Origin: Fibrisoma montanum
GTDB taxonomy: Bacteria > Bacteroidota > Bacteroidia > Cytophagales > Spirosomataceae
DNA length: 64,000 bases
Reading direction: 5' to 3'
Assembly (NCBI RefSeq): GCF_003583365.1
Contig: NZ_QXED01000006.1
Span: 124,001 to 188,000 of the forward strand
Shown here: in pieces, positions 33,919 through 43,725 of the stretch
How the letters are laid out: the number at the start of each line of letters is the position of its first letter
How positions within the stretch are numbered: the first letter of the stretch is position 1
Position numbers and translations under genes: made by a program
The notes under the pieces: generated by a model
Database searches by the model: none
Told to the model about the DNA's origin: nothing
Seen by the model: only the letters and a program-made list of their open reading frames with translations

Positions 33919-35130
33919 TTAGGCGAAAACGTCATCAAGCCAGTCCAATACCCGTCGGTTCAGTAACGACCGGTTCATCAGTTCACAGTGATCACCAGCG
34001 CCCCGATCGGCTGAAAACGTCAGTAAGGTTTTGGGGCAGGTAAGCGATTCGTAGAACGCGGTTGCTGCCGTTGAAAGCGAATCGTTCTGAGCCATTGTCA
34101 GTAACGTCGGGCAGCGAATCAACGACTCACGACCACTCATGGTGTATAAGTCTAATGAAGTCAGGTACGCCCGCAGGTCGTTAACGCCATTTACCCAGAA
34201 ACCCCGCTGAACGACGCTCCAGCTCAGTTTTCGGTTATTGGTAAAAAGATGCCAAATCTGATCCAGTAATTGCTGATCCATTTTCCCCAGATCCGCGACC
34301 GCTTCAGGCGAAGCGCCCAGTACGTTGATGATTAGTTGGCGAAAACTATCCGGCAGACTGGGTACGCCCGGATCGGCAATACAAGCGGCAATCCGGGCAT
34401 CGCCCGACGCGGCCCGTGGTGCGAGATACCCGCCTAAGCTCCAGCCGCTGATCGCGATACGGGCTACGTCCACCAGTGGAAGCGTTACAGCTACATCAAT
34501 AACGGCGCTGACCACGGTTTCCCAGTCCGGCCGGAGCGAAACCCCCTGTTCAATCAGCAGTTCGCCCTGCCCAGGTCCGTCAAACAACAGGCAGTGATAC
34601 CCCCGATTGAGGGCGGCAACGGCCGAGGCAAAATACATGTCTGTAACAGTGCCATCGTAGCCATTGGTCAGAATCAGCAGAGGTCGCACCGAATCCGGGT
34701 AGTCCACGGCCGGGATGAAATATGCTGGCAAGCTTCCCTTTTCAAACGGAATACGCATGGGCGTTACCGGCGTTTTCGATAAAGCCATCGCCTGGTCGAA
34801 AGCGGCCGTTTGTTTGCGAAAAGCCTCGACCAGTCCTGGATCGACCGGAAATCCAAAAATTGGATGTTTAGCCGTTGCGTAGCATTCGCTGGCTTTCAGA
34901 AACAGGTCGCGGGCGACAGCCTGCCTGCCTTTGGCGAGCGTATCGATTGCTTCGGTACTAAATCGGTCGCCAGCCGCCACCCAGGCTTCGTAAAAAGCCG
35001 AATCATCGCCGTCGCCGACGGCCTGCGCTACGGCCGTAATTTCACCGAAATCAATCCCACCATATGGAATAAAGCCTAGTGCCCAGGTACCAAACTCGTC
35101 ATGAAAGTCACGTTTGAATAATAATCCCAT
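33919..35130 (-). CDS. Alpha/beta hydrolase, FrsA / pseudooxynicotine-hydrolase-like
   Basis: A 403-residue cytoplasmic hydrolase. An N-terminal helical part (1-130) precedes an alpha/beta hydrolase core with the oxyanion region LTNGYDG, nucleophile elbow GWSLGG near residue 240, an acidic residue near AQNDSL and the catalytic His in GDHCE. The plan matches FrsA and 2,6-dihydropseudooxynicotine hydrolase-type enzymes that cut esters or C-C bonds. The substrate is unknown. It is on the same strand as the protease-like gene, 70 bases upstream of it. Confidence 0.82.
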   Translation of the reverse strand: MGLLFKRDFHDEFGTWALGFIPYGGIDFGEITAVAQAVGDGDDSAFYEAWVAAGDRFSTEAIDTLAKGRQAVARDLFLKASECYATAKHPIFGFPVDPGLVEAFRKQTAAFDQAMALSKTPVTPMRIPFEKGSLPAYFIPAVDYPDSVRPLLILTNGYDGTVTDMYFASAVAALNRGYHCLLFDGPGQGELLIEQGVSLRPDWETVVSAVIDVAVTLPLVDVARIAISGWSLGGYLAPRAASGDARIAACIADPGVPSLPDSFRQLIINVLGASPEAVADLGKMDQQLLDQIWHLFTNNRKLSWSVVQRGFWVNGVNDLRAYLTSLDLYTMSGRESLIRCPTLLTMAQNDSLSTAATAFYESLTCPKTLLTFSADRGAGDHCELMNRSLLNRRVLDWLDDVFA

Positions 35131-35404
35131 CGGTATGAACAGGTAAAAGGCTCATTATACATGAAAAAAGTACGGGCACTTTTATACACTACGACAGCGC
35201 CTTATACATCCCTCAGAAGCATTAGTCTGATCCTACCACATTTGCTGGTTACCGAATTGGTGAGCGGTTAGTCATTGTCCGGGTTGCCACCGCAGGGTCA
35301 CCAGCCGCCGGGAAACCGTGCCAGACAGACGCTCACAGGAACAGGGTCAACTTATAATGAAGTTTAAAAAAAGAGGAAGGTTACACCTGGATGAGCAGGA
35401 GCGC

Positions 35405-38400
35405 TTATTGTCCTTTGAGCACTTTGAGGGTTTTGGTCTGGTCTGCCGTGCTCACCCGCAGCAGGTAGATTCCCGCCGGGGACTCACCCAGCTTCAGCCG
35501 TTCCTGATGGGTGGCCTGTTCGACCAGCACCTGCCTATCGACCAGCACCTGCCCCCTCAGATTCGTCAGCACCAGACGTACCGACGCCTGCCGAACACCC
35601 TCAAGTTTTACCGTAAATTCCTGGCCTACCGGGTTTGGATATACCGTTACCTGCCACGTAGCGGGGCCTTCGCCAATGGACGCTCCAAATCGGGCGCTGA
35701 CCGGACCGGAAGCCCCCATTGGACAGATGGCCCGCATATCCCAGACGTAGTTGTCTTCCTGATATGCCCCCGTACTGGTCCGCTGACGTACCCGAAGCAG
35801 CAGCGGCTGGGCATCGGCGGCCTGGCGCAGTTCCCGGTCAACGAACTGGTTAGGGTTGGTCGTCCAGCCCGTGATGCCCGCAGCCATGTACTCAATGGGC
35901 GAGTTGTTGCCTCCCTGGGTCTGGAAGGTGATGGCTCCTGCGGCACAGTCATACAGCGGGGCCACTAGCCGCAGCTGGCCGGGTGCACCCACCGGGCAGG
36001 TGGCCCGGATATCCCAGACGTAGCGCACGGTCTGCCCATTCTGGCGGGCCCACAGGGTAATGGGCTGGGCATCGGCAGCCTGGCGCAGTTCAAAATCAAC
36101 AAACTGGTTAGGATTGGTGGTCCAGCCGGTGATGCCCGCGGCCATGTACTCGATGGGTGCGGCCGGCGCTCCGGAGCTATCCCCTCCCTGGGTCATAAAG
36201 CTAAAGGCTCCACTGGGGCAGTCGTACAGGGGCGCTATCAGTTGGAACGCAGACGGCGTCGCTGCCCCGCCTAATAGGCCTCCCGACCTTGTATGAACAG
36301 AGCTGAACTTCTGGATGCGAGCGTTACCATAATCGGCTACGTAGATGGCCCCGGCCCCGTCTACAGCTACACCAGTTGGGTAATCCAACTGATTGGCCCC
36401 GTTGCCAGACTTACCATCACTGGCCCCGGCGACGGTGGTGCCGGAGGTGGGTCCAGAGGCCCACTTCTGGATGCGATTGTTACGTGTATCGGCCACATAA
36501 ATGGCCCCTAACTCGTCGACATAGACGCCACTTGGAGAATGCAACTGATTGGGCCCGTTGCCGAATGTACCATCGCCGACCCCGGCGACAGTTGTGCCGG
36601 GGGTGGTCCCATTGGAGCCGGGAGGAAACTTCTGGATGCGATGGTTACGCGTATCGGCCACATACAGGGCTCCGGACTCGTCTAAAAATATGCCACCTGG
36701 ATTATCTAACTGAGTGGGGCCCGAGCCTTGCGAACCATTGCCGGCAACGGTTGCGACGAGGATGCCATTGTTGGTGGTAGGAGTATATTTCTGGATGCGA
36801 TGGTTTTTCGTATCTGCTACGTAGATGGCTCCGTCCCCGTCCACAACGACGCCACCTGGAGAATCCAACTGACGGACATCCCGGCCTTGTCCCTGGCCCC
36901 CAGCGACGGTGGTGCCGAAAGTGCCCGTAGTGGAGCCGCGAGGGAACTTCATGATGCGATGGTTGGCACTATCCGACACATAGATGGCCCCCTGCTCGTC
37001 CAAAGCTACACCCGTTGGATACCCCAACTGATTGAGTTCCGAGCCGTATCCATTCCCGGCGACGATGGTGCCGGCGGTGTCACTGCTGGAGTTGGGAGGA
37101 AACTTCATGATGCGATTGTTGACTTGATCCGCCACATAGATGGCCCTGGAATCATCCACAAAGAGGCCCCGCGGACCATGCAACTGACTGGTTTCGTTGC
37201 CTGGTTGTGACGTGACCCCGGCGACGGTGATGCCCACGTGGGCCACAGGAATTGCGGGAGTCAGAGGGGTGGGGGGAACCTCCACAGGGACCGGAGGGAC
37301 GCTCGCGGGGAGAAACTTCTGGATGCGGTAGTTTTCACCATCCGCCACATAGATGGCCCCGGCCTGGTCCACAAAGACACCAGTTGGATGACGCAATTGA
37401 TTGGCCCCGTTGCCTGGTTTAGTACTATCCCCGACGACGGTAGTACCCTCGCTGGCCCCGCGGCTCCACTTCATGATGCGATTATTAAGATAATCTGCCA
37501 CATAGACGGCCCCAGCCTGGTCCACAAAGACGCCTGCTGGAGCATTCAATTGTTTAGGCAACGAGCCGAAATCATTGCCCCCAGCGACGGTAGTACCCTC
37601 GCTGGCCCCGCGGGGCCACTTCATAATACGATTGTTACCAGCATCCGCCACATAGACGGTCTTGGAGTCGTCCACAAAGACACTAGTTGGGTAACGTAAC
37701 CGATTGACCTCATTGCCGAATTTACCATCGCGGGCCCCTGCGACAACGGTGCCGGGGGTGCCCATACTAGAATTACGAGGAAACTGCATGATGCGATGGT
37801 TATTCAGATCCGCCACATAGATGGCCCCATCATTATCCAAATAGACGCCACTTGGCGTATTCAACTGATTGGGGGCCGAGCCTTGTCCAGTGTACCCGGC
37901 GACGATGGTGCCGGGGGTGCCCATACTGGAATTACGAGGAAACTTCATGATGCGATGGTTATCCCGATCCGCCACGTAGATGGCCCCAAATGTGTCCACA
38001 AAAACGCCAGTTGGATATTTCAACTGAGTGAAGTCCGAGCCGTAACCCATGCCCCCGGCGACGATGGTGCCGGCAGTGCCCACACTGGAGTTGGGGGGGA
38101 ACTTCATGATACGATTGTTAACTTGATCTGCCACATAGATGAACCCGGCCCGGTCTACAAATACGGCTTGTACCGTATCCAACTGATTAAGCTCATTGCC
38201 TTTTCTACCCCCGGCGACGGTGGACCCAGTGAGCCCCTGCTGGGCTCTAGCGTTGGTTGAACAGGCCAGCCCAAGTAGCCACAGCAGGGCCACAAGCCAC
38301 CGCCCATGCCCCGACCGGGTAAGGCTAAGGGTGGGTCGGCTCCACCCAACGCCTTGGAATGAGTACCGGGACCGGCGTAAAAGGGATAGGCTTAAAAGGA

Positions 38401-38449
38401 CCGTCCAGCGGGCGGCCTGAGCAACAGAAGCAGTAAACGTGGTCTTCAT
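35405..38449 (-). CDS. T9SS-secreted protein with two six-bladed NHL propellers
   Basis: A 1014-residue exported protein. Twelve NHL repeats (GIYVAD..NHRIMKFP type) fall into two sets of six separated by a Pro-rich linker (PPVPVEVPPTPLTP), so two complete six-bladed propellers are likely. Two repeats of about 85 residues (PLYDC...AAGITGWTTNPNQFVD) follow, then a type A T9SS sorting domain (about 930-1014) ending TLKVLKGQ. The N-terminus is odd: the hydrophobic export segment (WLVALLWLLGLA) lies at residues 51-62 after a long basic lead. It is probably a surface binding protein. Confidence 0.85.
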   Translation of the reverse strand: MKTTFTASVAQAARWTVLLSLSLLRRSRYSFQGVGWSRPTLSLTRSGHGRWLVALLWLLGLACSTNARAQQGLTGSTVAGGRKGNELNQLDTVQAVFVDRAGFIYVADQVNNRIMKFPPNSSVGTAGTIVAGGMGYGSDFTQLKYPTGVFVDTFGAIYVADRDNHRIMKFPRNSSMGTPGTIVAGYTGQGSAPNQLNTPSGVYLDNDGAIYVADLNNHRIMQFPRNSSMGTPGTVVAGARDGKFGNEVNRLRYPTSVFVDDSKTVYVADAGNNRIMKWPRGASEGTTVAGGNDFGSLPKQLNAPAGVFVDQAGAVYVADYLNNRIMKWSRGASEGTTVVGDSTKPGNGANQLRHPTGVFVDQAGAIYVADGENYRIQKFLPASVPPVPVEVPPTPLTPAIPVAHVGITVAGVTSQPGNETSQLHGPRGLFVDDSRAIYVADQVNNRIMKFPPNSSSDTAGTIVAGNGYGSELNQLGYPTGVALDEQGAIYVSDSANHRIMKFPRGSTTGTFGTTVAGGQGQGRDVRQLDSPGGVVVDGDGAIYVADTKNHRIQKYTPTTNNGILVATVAGNGSQGSGPTQLDNPGGIFLDESGALYVADTRNHRIQKFPPGSNGTTPGTTVAGVGDGTFGNGPNQLHSPSGVYVDELGAIYVADTRNNRIQKWASGPTSGTTVAGASDGKSGNGANQLDYPTGVAVDGAGAIYVADYGNARIQKFSSVHTRSGGLLGGAATPSAFQLIAPLYDCPSGAFSFMTQGGDSSGAPAAPIEYMAAGITGWTTNPNQFVDFELRQAADAQPITLWARQNGQTVRYVWDIRATCPVGAPGQLRLVAPLYDCAAGAITFQTQGGNNSPIEYMAAGITGWTTNPNQFVDRELRQAADAQPLLLRVRQRTSTGAYQEDNYVWDMRAICPMGASGPVSARFGASIGEGPATWQVTVYPNPVGQEFTVKLEGVRQASVRLVLTNLRGQVLVDRQVLVEQATHQERLKLGESPAGIYLLRVSTADQTKTLKVLKGQ

Positions 38450-38506
38450 GAGTTTGCCTGGGTCTAACGTAACGAGAGATGATAGCTTGGGTATTCGGGT
38501 TGAGGC

Positions 38507-38752
38507 TCAACCGCAGTAAGCAGACAAAGCGGCAACGTATGCCCAATCGGTCAGTGTCGACTGGCAGTCGCCTATTGTTAAGACGAATATGGAGTTGGGG
38601 TATGGGGCGTTGGCAGGCTGGCGTGGTTCTTTCCACTCGATAAACTGTTTGGAGTTACCGGTCCAGCCCGTGATGCCCGTAGTTTTGTATATGATAGATG
38701 CAGTTGGCGGGTTAAATTCGAAAACTTGCCACCAGCAATGCCCAGATAGTGC
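38507..38752 (-). pseudogene. Remnant of the AAGITGWTTNPNQF-type repeat
   Basis: An open frame of 81 codons without a start reads TTGITGWTGNSKQFIEW and ends near DWAYVAALSAYCG before TGA at 38507-38509. It lines up across its whole length with the 85-residue repeats near the end of the NHL protein (AAGITGWTTNPNQFVD, then YVWDMRAICP). It lies 58 bases upstream of that gene on the same strand. It appears to be the last part of a decayed tandem paralogue. Nothing further is seen from 38753 to 38928. Confidence 0.65.
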
Positions 38753-38928
38753 TTACTGTAATGGCCTATCTGCGAAAGGCCCAGCTCATCACCTAAGAAT
38801 AAAACCAGTTAGTTATCCCGGTTAAAGTCAAACCAGACCGTCCTGCCTTCATTATTTTCAGCTCACATAATGCCAAACCGAAGAGCTGTGACGTTTTCTG
38901 CTTTCCTCACAGTTCTTCAATACTTCTA

Positions 38929-40077
38929 TTAGATTTTTGTGAAGGTACCGCCTGTGAATTTATACTCAGAGCAATCATAATAAGTATTCGGCTCCGTTGA
39001 CACATCACAGTATTTACCGAAATCATATCTTTCATCGCGAAACTGTTTGAAAACGTAGTCACGTTCGAACAAAGCATCTGGGTTGATGATACGGCCTTTC
39101 ACATCATCTTTAAAGAGTTCTTTTACACCTTCATCACTAATATTTTTGTCCTCAAACCGGAACTCATATTCCATGACCCAAGTAACGCCCAGACCATTAT
39201 CGTAGTACGCTCTATAGTAAGCCGCAGAGACATCCGTACTGTTAGCATATATGTCGCTAATTATTTTACGAGGATCTGTACCATAGGTGTATTCTTGCCA
39301 ACCTGTAGAATGTAGATGCAGTACACCGGCTTTTCTTATGATAGCCTCCCATATTAATGTTTTGAAGCTGTGTTCTGCTGGTGTGATGAGGGTGACGAAG
39401 TCAGCACTTTCTTTGACCGGAAAATCATATTCTGCCAAATCTCTAAAGGTGTATTTTCTTTTGTTGAATTCAATGCTTCCTCCATTCTTAAACGCATCCC
39501 TTAAGTATCCGTAGTCTGCGTAGCCATTCGACGGCTTCGGGTCTTGCAGAACAGACAGGCGGTTATCAACTTTATCATATATCTCACCTAAGATTGTTTC
39601 AAATTCACCAAATGCAGCATCTACCGAACCTCCTTTGCTTTTTTCGGAACCCCATTTCTCGTATTCTTCGGCGGCAATCGCAATGGCCGCTCCTAGACCG
39701 GGTATTTCTTCTGTAGCTGCCTCCAAGAATTCTATACCTATTTTAACAAAGACATCGATAAGAATATCTTTCCAATTGGCGGGGGGCGTTTTACCTCCTT
39801 TTACATACTTATACACACGAGATAGATAGTCGTTATTACGCTTGTGAAGTTCCTCGTACCAAGCCTGCATTTTTTTTAAATTAGCTGCTGCCTGGGGATA
39901 CAGAGCATCATCTGGTGGTGCGCTCGCCCCCCCCAGGTCACCACCCCCAGGATTTACCCGATGATCGGCACAGCCGGTAAGCAAAGAGGGCATAACAGCG
40001 GCACTGGTAGTCGCAATAGCAGCATCACGTAGCCACCTCCTCCGATTTTGTTTGTTGGGTCTGTTTTGTGATTTCAT
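38929..40077 (-). CDS. Lipoprotein of unknown function with twin-arginine-like leader
   Basis: A 382-residue protein starting at the ATG at 40077. The leader has NRRRWLRDAAIATT, a hydrophobic stretch and the lipobox LLTGC, so it is a lipoprotein that may use the Tat route. The mature end starts C-A-D-H-R-V-N-P-G, close to that of the M23 lipoprotein next door. The body is charged and helical with a central segment rich in Ala and Glu, and no known domain is recognised. It is in line with the peptidase, lipoprotein and serine hydrolase genes. Its base composition is lower in G+C than the regional average. Confidence 0.7.
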   Translation of the reverse strand: MKSQNRPNKQNRRRWLRDAAIATTSAAVMPSLLTGCADHRVNPGGGDLGGASAPPDDALYPQAAANLKKMQAWYEELHKRNNDYLSRVYKYVKGGKTPPANWKDILIDVFVKIGIEFLEAATEEIPGLGAAIAIAAEEYEKWGSEKSKGGSVDAAFGEFETILGEIYDKVDNRLSVLQDPKPSNGYADYGYLRDAFKNGGSIEFNKRKYTFRDLAEYDFPVKESADFVTLITPAEHSFKTLIWEAIIRKAGVLHLHSTGWQEYTYGTDPRKIISDIYANSTDVSAAYYRAYYDNGLGVTWVMEYEFRFEDKNISDEGVKELFKDDVKGRIINPDALFERDYVFKQFRDERYDFGKYCDVSTEPNTYYDCSEYKFTGGTFTKI

Positions 40078-40277
40078 GGTAATGATTGTTTTAATAACGT
40101 TGTTTTTTATGGTAGGATAAACAGGCTCAGGCGGGCCATCTGGCAAGCAGCCTGAGAGACGTAGGCAGCAGGCATTGTTATCATACGTTGGATTGAGGTT
40201 AATGTGACGAGTAATCCAGAGCCATAGTATTAGCGGTGGCACTGCGCCCAGTGAAAGCCCACGTGAGACATGGCTTA

Positions 40278-41414
40278 TCAAAACTCGATGACTGCGCTTT
40301 TCTGGGGAATTACATTGGTGAACAGCTCGGATGTGGTGGGCGTGAAGAGAGAGACAGGCTGCTTAGTCAGGAAATTATCGGGTGCTGTACCCAGTTTCCT
40401 AAAGGCAGGAAAGGAATAAGGAAGTCCTTCCAGGAACAGGCCATCGGAGTAATTGACCAGCTTTTTCCTGTCCGGATTGGCCACCACATGAAAATGAAGA
40501 TGCGGGGCTATTGAATTTCCTGAATTCCCTAAACGACCCAACTCCTGACCGGCCGTTACTTTTTGCCCTACCTTGACCCGTATGGAGTTGGGAATCATGT
40601 GCGCATACATAGCCAGCGTACCATCACTATGCTCAATGTAGACCACATTACCCGTTATGTTGGTAAAATCTATTGGGTAATCTATTTTTCCCGGCGTGCC
40701 GTTATTAGCGAAGCCGTCTGCTGTAAATACGACCGTCCCCCCCTCAGCGGCCATGACGGGCAGGTTATAGTTATACCAGTCTTCGTTTTTATCACCCTTG
40801 TTTTTGTAGGGAAGCCCATCGACAACCTTGGTGAAATCAATAGCGTACCGCTGGGGATTATTGCCAATAACATACCCATTCTGCGCGGGATCAAACACCG
40901 GCTGGGGAAACAGGAACAGGGCTCTTGTGTGGAGGGAGCTGGGGTCAGGCGCATCTTCGGTAAACCAGGTGCCGGATGGTACCGGAAACCCAACGCGTCT
41001 TTGATCCGGATATTGACGATCTATCTTTACCTGGAACGTACTGACACTCGTCCTGCCGGATTGAGACACCTGAAACCGATTGGTCAGTACGTCCACATCC
41101 CATCCGCTCCTGGGGTAAGGAAGCCAGATGTGGGCCAGATAAAAACTATCTTTTCTTATCGAAAAATCCGTAAACGTCGATAGTACTTCATTGCCCCGCA
41201 TCACGTCGATTTTTTGCAGTGTACTGCCCGGGGGCGTGTGCAAATGCAAATCGTAGACCAGCCATTCGCCGACCGTATTCGTCACTTTAACGGGTAATGA
41301 AGGGAGAGCGACTGATACCTTGGGGGTACCATCTGGATTGACCTGATGATCCTGGCAACCCAGAAATAATCCGGCGAATAAAAGACAGATTATAACAGTT
41401 ATACGATAGGTCAT
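40278..41414 (-). CDS. M23-family (LytM-like) lipoprotein peptidase
   Basis: A 378-residue lipoprotein (leader 1-19, lipobox LFLGC). A beta-rich N-terminal region (about 30-190) is followed by an M23 domain (about 225-345). The latter has TLAMYAHMIPNSIRVKVGQ, GRLGNSGNS and APHLHFHV with the HxH zinc motif. A conserved His-x3-Asp pair is less clear, so activity is likely but not certain. M23 enzymes cut peptidoglycan peptides or help amidases. The mature N-terminus C-Q-D-H-Q-V-N-P resembles that of the next lipoprotein. It belongs to an envelope gene group. Confidence 0.85.
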   Translation of the reverse strand: MTYRITVIICLLFAGLFLGCQDHQVNPDGTPKVSVALPSLPVKVTNTVGEWLVYDLHLHTPPGSTLQKIDVMRGNEVLSTFTDFSIRKDSFYLAHIWLPYPRSGWDVDVLTNRFQVSQSGRTSVSTFQVKIDRQYPDQRRVGFPVPSGTWFTEDAPDPSSLHTRALFLFPQPVFDPAQNGYVIGNNPQRYAIDFTKVVDGLPYKNKGDKNEDWYNYNLPVMAAEGGTVVFTADGFANNGTPGKIDYPIDFTNITGNVVYIEHSDGTLAMYAHMIPNSIRVKVGQKVTAGQELGRLGNSGNSIAPHLHFHVVANPDRKKLVNYSDGLFLEGLPYSFPAFRKLGTAPDNFLTKQPVSLFTPTTSELFTNVIPQKSAVIEF

Positions 41415-41475
41415 AGTGTCATCAATAGGTTAAACTGAGTTGAAGAGTTGTCAAAGAACATGCCTGTGCACTATT

Positions 41476-41940
41476 CTAAAATTTAGTACCTTTTATGTCA
41501 CTCGTTTCTTCAACTAAAGCGCCAGAACCAAAAAGTTTTTGAGTAGTACTCATCTCAAGACCGTTAGGCGTGAATTTGCCAGCACCCGCACTGTTAATAT
41601 ATGTAGTACTAATCGCAGGTAATTTGAATGCATCTCCGACTAAAGTAACTTCAAAACTTTGCCTCCATTTAAGAACAGCTAAATCGTCTGTAAACAACAA
41701 TGTATTAGGCATACTCCCTTTACTTACTGATACAGTACCGACCCTTGTATTTGTTGTTGCATCCAGCACGCCATTACGTGTGATACTCTCTGTAACGGTA
41801 ACCTTATAAATGCCTAAATAAATAGAATTTGGATCCGGCTTAGGATCCGGCTCAGGATCCGAATTAGATTTTGAACAGCCAGCTAACACAGAGCCAACCA
41901 ATACGAAAAAAGCAACGAGTTTTAAGTTTGTAGTTTTCAT
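41476..41940 (-). CDS. Small lipoprotein
   Basis: A 154-residue lipoprotein with leader and lipobox VLAGC at about residue 22, then a short Pro-Asp linker (DPEPDPKPDPNS) coded by a GGATCC-rich repeat. The rest is beta-rich, about 120 residues, like small lipocalin- or META-type folds, but the family is not recognised. It lies 62 bases upstream of the M23 gene on the same strand, so the two may form one transcript. Confidence 0.72.
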   Translation of the reverse strand: MKTTNLKLVAFFVLVGSVLAGCSKSNSDPEPDPKPDPNSIYLGIYKVTVTESITRNGVLDATTNTRVGTVSVSKGSMPNTLLFTDDLAVLKWRQSFEVTLVGDAFKLPAISTTYINSAGAGKFTPNGLEMSTTQKLFGSGALVEETSDIKGTKF

Positions 41941-42171
41941 GAGTTTGTTAGACTAGATAATGGTTTTGGGTGTCTGTTAAGGAGAAGCGAACCCAATTGA
42001 TACGGTCTGTCCGGAGTAGCCCAGCGCCACCCTCCAACCAGGATCAGGCAGACAACCGCACGGCTTGTGCGGGTAGTTAGTTGTCTGTGCGATTGAATGA
42101 GGTAGCCCGGAACGTTTCACCGTCAGAACGGTTAGGGTTGGGTCAGACAAGAAATAAGGAGAATCCGTTCG

Positions 42172-43422
42172 TTAGCGATTGATGATCTGGGCCCCTTGTC
42201 TCCCCATATCCCGCAGCCCATAGGCGAGCTCCAGGAAATCAGGACCGGGTTGTTTTTCCTCGGGATCTTTGACATAGATAAATGTGGCCACCACGAGCAC
42301 GGTGGTTTTGGTGTTGGGGTCATAGCGCAGCCTGGACAAATAACTTGGCTTAAACCCATCATGACCAAATCCCAGCCCCTCATCGAAGGTCAGACCGAGG
42401 CCGTAACGCTCGTTTCCGGCATCCCCCGGCAGCATCTTCTTCATTTCCTCCACGGTGGCCGCCGAAAGGCCGGCCTGTCCGCTGATGAGCAGTTCCATCC
42501 AGCGGGAGATGTCAGCCGGTGTGGACACTATGTGACCATCGGCTACTGCATTAGACATATTGCTCACTGTCGAATTTATCACTACCCGGCTGCTACCAGG
42601 AGGGAACACGTGCAGGAACGATTCAATAAAGGGGGCTCTTATGCGCTGATCGGTTCCCAGCACTACGCCATAGGTATTGGTCAGCTTGAGGGGCTCAATA
42701 AAGGTTTTGGTGATATACTCGTTGAAGGACATGTTCGTGAGTCCTTCCACAATTTTGGCCAGCAGTTGATAGCCCGAATTTGAGTAGTAAAACTGCGCAT
42801 TGGGAAGGTGGTTGGCCAGCCTGTTCTGGGATATAACCCCAAAAAGTTCATCGTAAGTAAAGGTATGATTGGGATCATTGAGGCCAACTGGAGCCGGCTC
42901 CGTGATGTAATCGCTGTAGCGTTTGCGGGCATAGTCCTGCTTGACGGTGTCTGGAATATTTTGGTTGGTTACGTCAAAGACGCCCGCCCGGTGCTGGAGC
43001 AAGAGCTTGATAGTGATCTTTTCTTTATTGGGTATGTTGTAGGCTGGCGTGTTGGGCAGGTACTTGGTAATGGTGTCGTCAAGCGCCAATTTTCCCTCCT
43101 GTTTGAGACGCATGATGGCGGCCGCCGTAAAGGTTTTGCTGATGCTGGCGACTCTAAAATGGGTATTATCCTGCACCAGGGGAGTGATGTTGCTGGAAAC
43201 CAGATACGAACCCGACGGATTCATGACCCGCATGAAAATACCGCCCTGCCTGATGTCCCATTTGGTACTATAAAGCGTAAAAATGCTGTCGGTGAGTTGC
43301 TGGAGTTGAGCTTGCGTATTAGCGGGTTCCGGCGCTCTATGATCCAGTACCGAACAGGATTGGATCATAGAGCTAAACAGCACAAGTGTAAAGATCAGAG
43401 TTGGAAGTAAGCGACGTTTCAT
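42172..43422 (-). CDS. Serine hydrolase, beta-lactamase class C / DD-peptidase fold
   Basis: A 416-residue exported protein with leader and a lipobox-like IQSC near residue 23. The penicillin-binding fold motifs are visible: SISKT (SxxK) near residue 95, YSNSG (YxN) near residue 210 and a GHDGF segment at the KTG/HxG position near the C-terminus. This family covers DD-peptidases, esterases and class C beta-lactamases, and the motifs do not tell which. Its upstream region carries repeats that could bind the neighbouring hybrid regulator. The M23 peptidase downstream suggests a cell-wall role. Confidence 0.85.
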   Translation of the reverse strand: MKRRLLPTLIFTLVLFSSMIQSCSVLDHRAPEPANTQAQLQQLTDSIFTLYSTKWDIRQGGIFMRVMNPSGSYLVSSNITPLVQDNTHFRVASISKTFTAAAIMRLKQEGKLALDDTITKYLPNTPAYNIPNKEKITIKLLLQHRAGVFDVTNQNIPDTVKQDYARKRYSDYITEPAPVGLNDPNHTFTYDELFGVISQNRLANHLPNAQFYYSNSGYQLLAKIVEGLTNMSFNEYITKTFIEPLKLTNTYGVVLGTDQRIRAPFIESFLHVFPPGSSRVVINSTVSNMSNAVADGHIVSTPADISRWMELLISGQAGLSAATVEEMKKMLPGDAGNERYGLGLTFDEGLGFGHDGFKPSYLSRLRYDPNTKTTVLVVATFIYVKDPEEKQPGPDFLELAYGLRDMGRQGAQIINR

Positions 43423-43530
43423 AACATGAATGGTTTAACAGTACTGATTTTGTAGGAAATGGAGTTGCACGACCAGTCAGGCAACTGACCAGTGCCGAGC
43501 CAGGTAACAGCGGAAGGGTTAGCCTGCTTA

Positions 43531-43555
43531 ATACCTGAGGTATATTGTCAGGTAT
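43531..43555. promoter_or_regulatory. Inverted repeat upstream of the serine hydrolase
   Basis: ATACCTG at 43531-43537 and CAGGTAT at 43549-43555 form a perfect 7-bp inverted repeat with an 11-base spacer, about 110 bases before the serine hydrolase start. The remaining spacer between 43423 and 43723 holds no gene. It is a candidate operator; no protein can be named. Confidence 0.3.
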
Positions 43556-43689
43556 CAATGGACAAAGACAAGAGAAAGCCGATGAGGCTGACTAGAAAGC
43601 GGTAACAAGTTTGACCATACGATGTACGTTGAGTGTTTTTAAAGGGTATCAATCAACAGTACAAGAGTACCAGCATTGGCAAAAAAACA

Positions 43690-43725
43690 GGTGGAGGATT
43701 GTTCCGAAAAGGTGGAGAATTGTTC
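43690..43725. promoter_or_regulatory. Direct repeat with 21-base period, possible AraC-type site
   Basis: GGTGGAGGATTGTTC (43690-43704) recurs as GGTGGAGAATTGTTC (43711-43725), with 14 of 15 bases the same and a 21-base period, two helical turns. It overlaps the stop of the hybrid regulator gene and lies about 270 bases upstream of the serine hydrolase. AraC-type domains, such as that of the adjacent regulator, usually bind direct repeats with this spacing. Confidence 0.4.

Noticed and set aside
36293-38260. Series of plus-strand open frames with repeated IRHIDGP-type words
   Set aside because: They are the reverse reading of the NHL repeats on the minus strand, so the periodicity is inherited.
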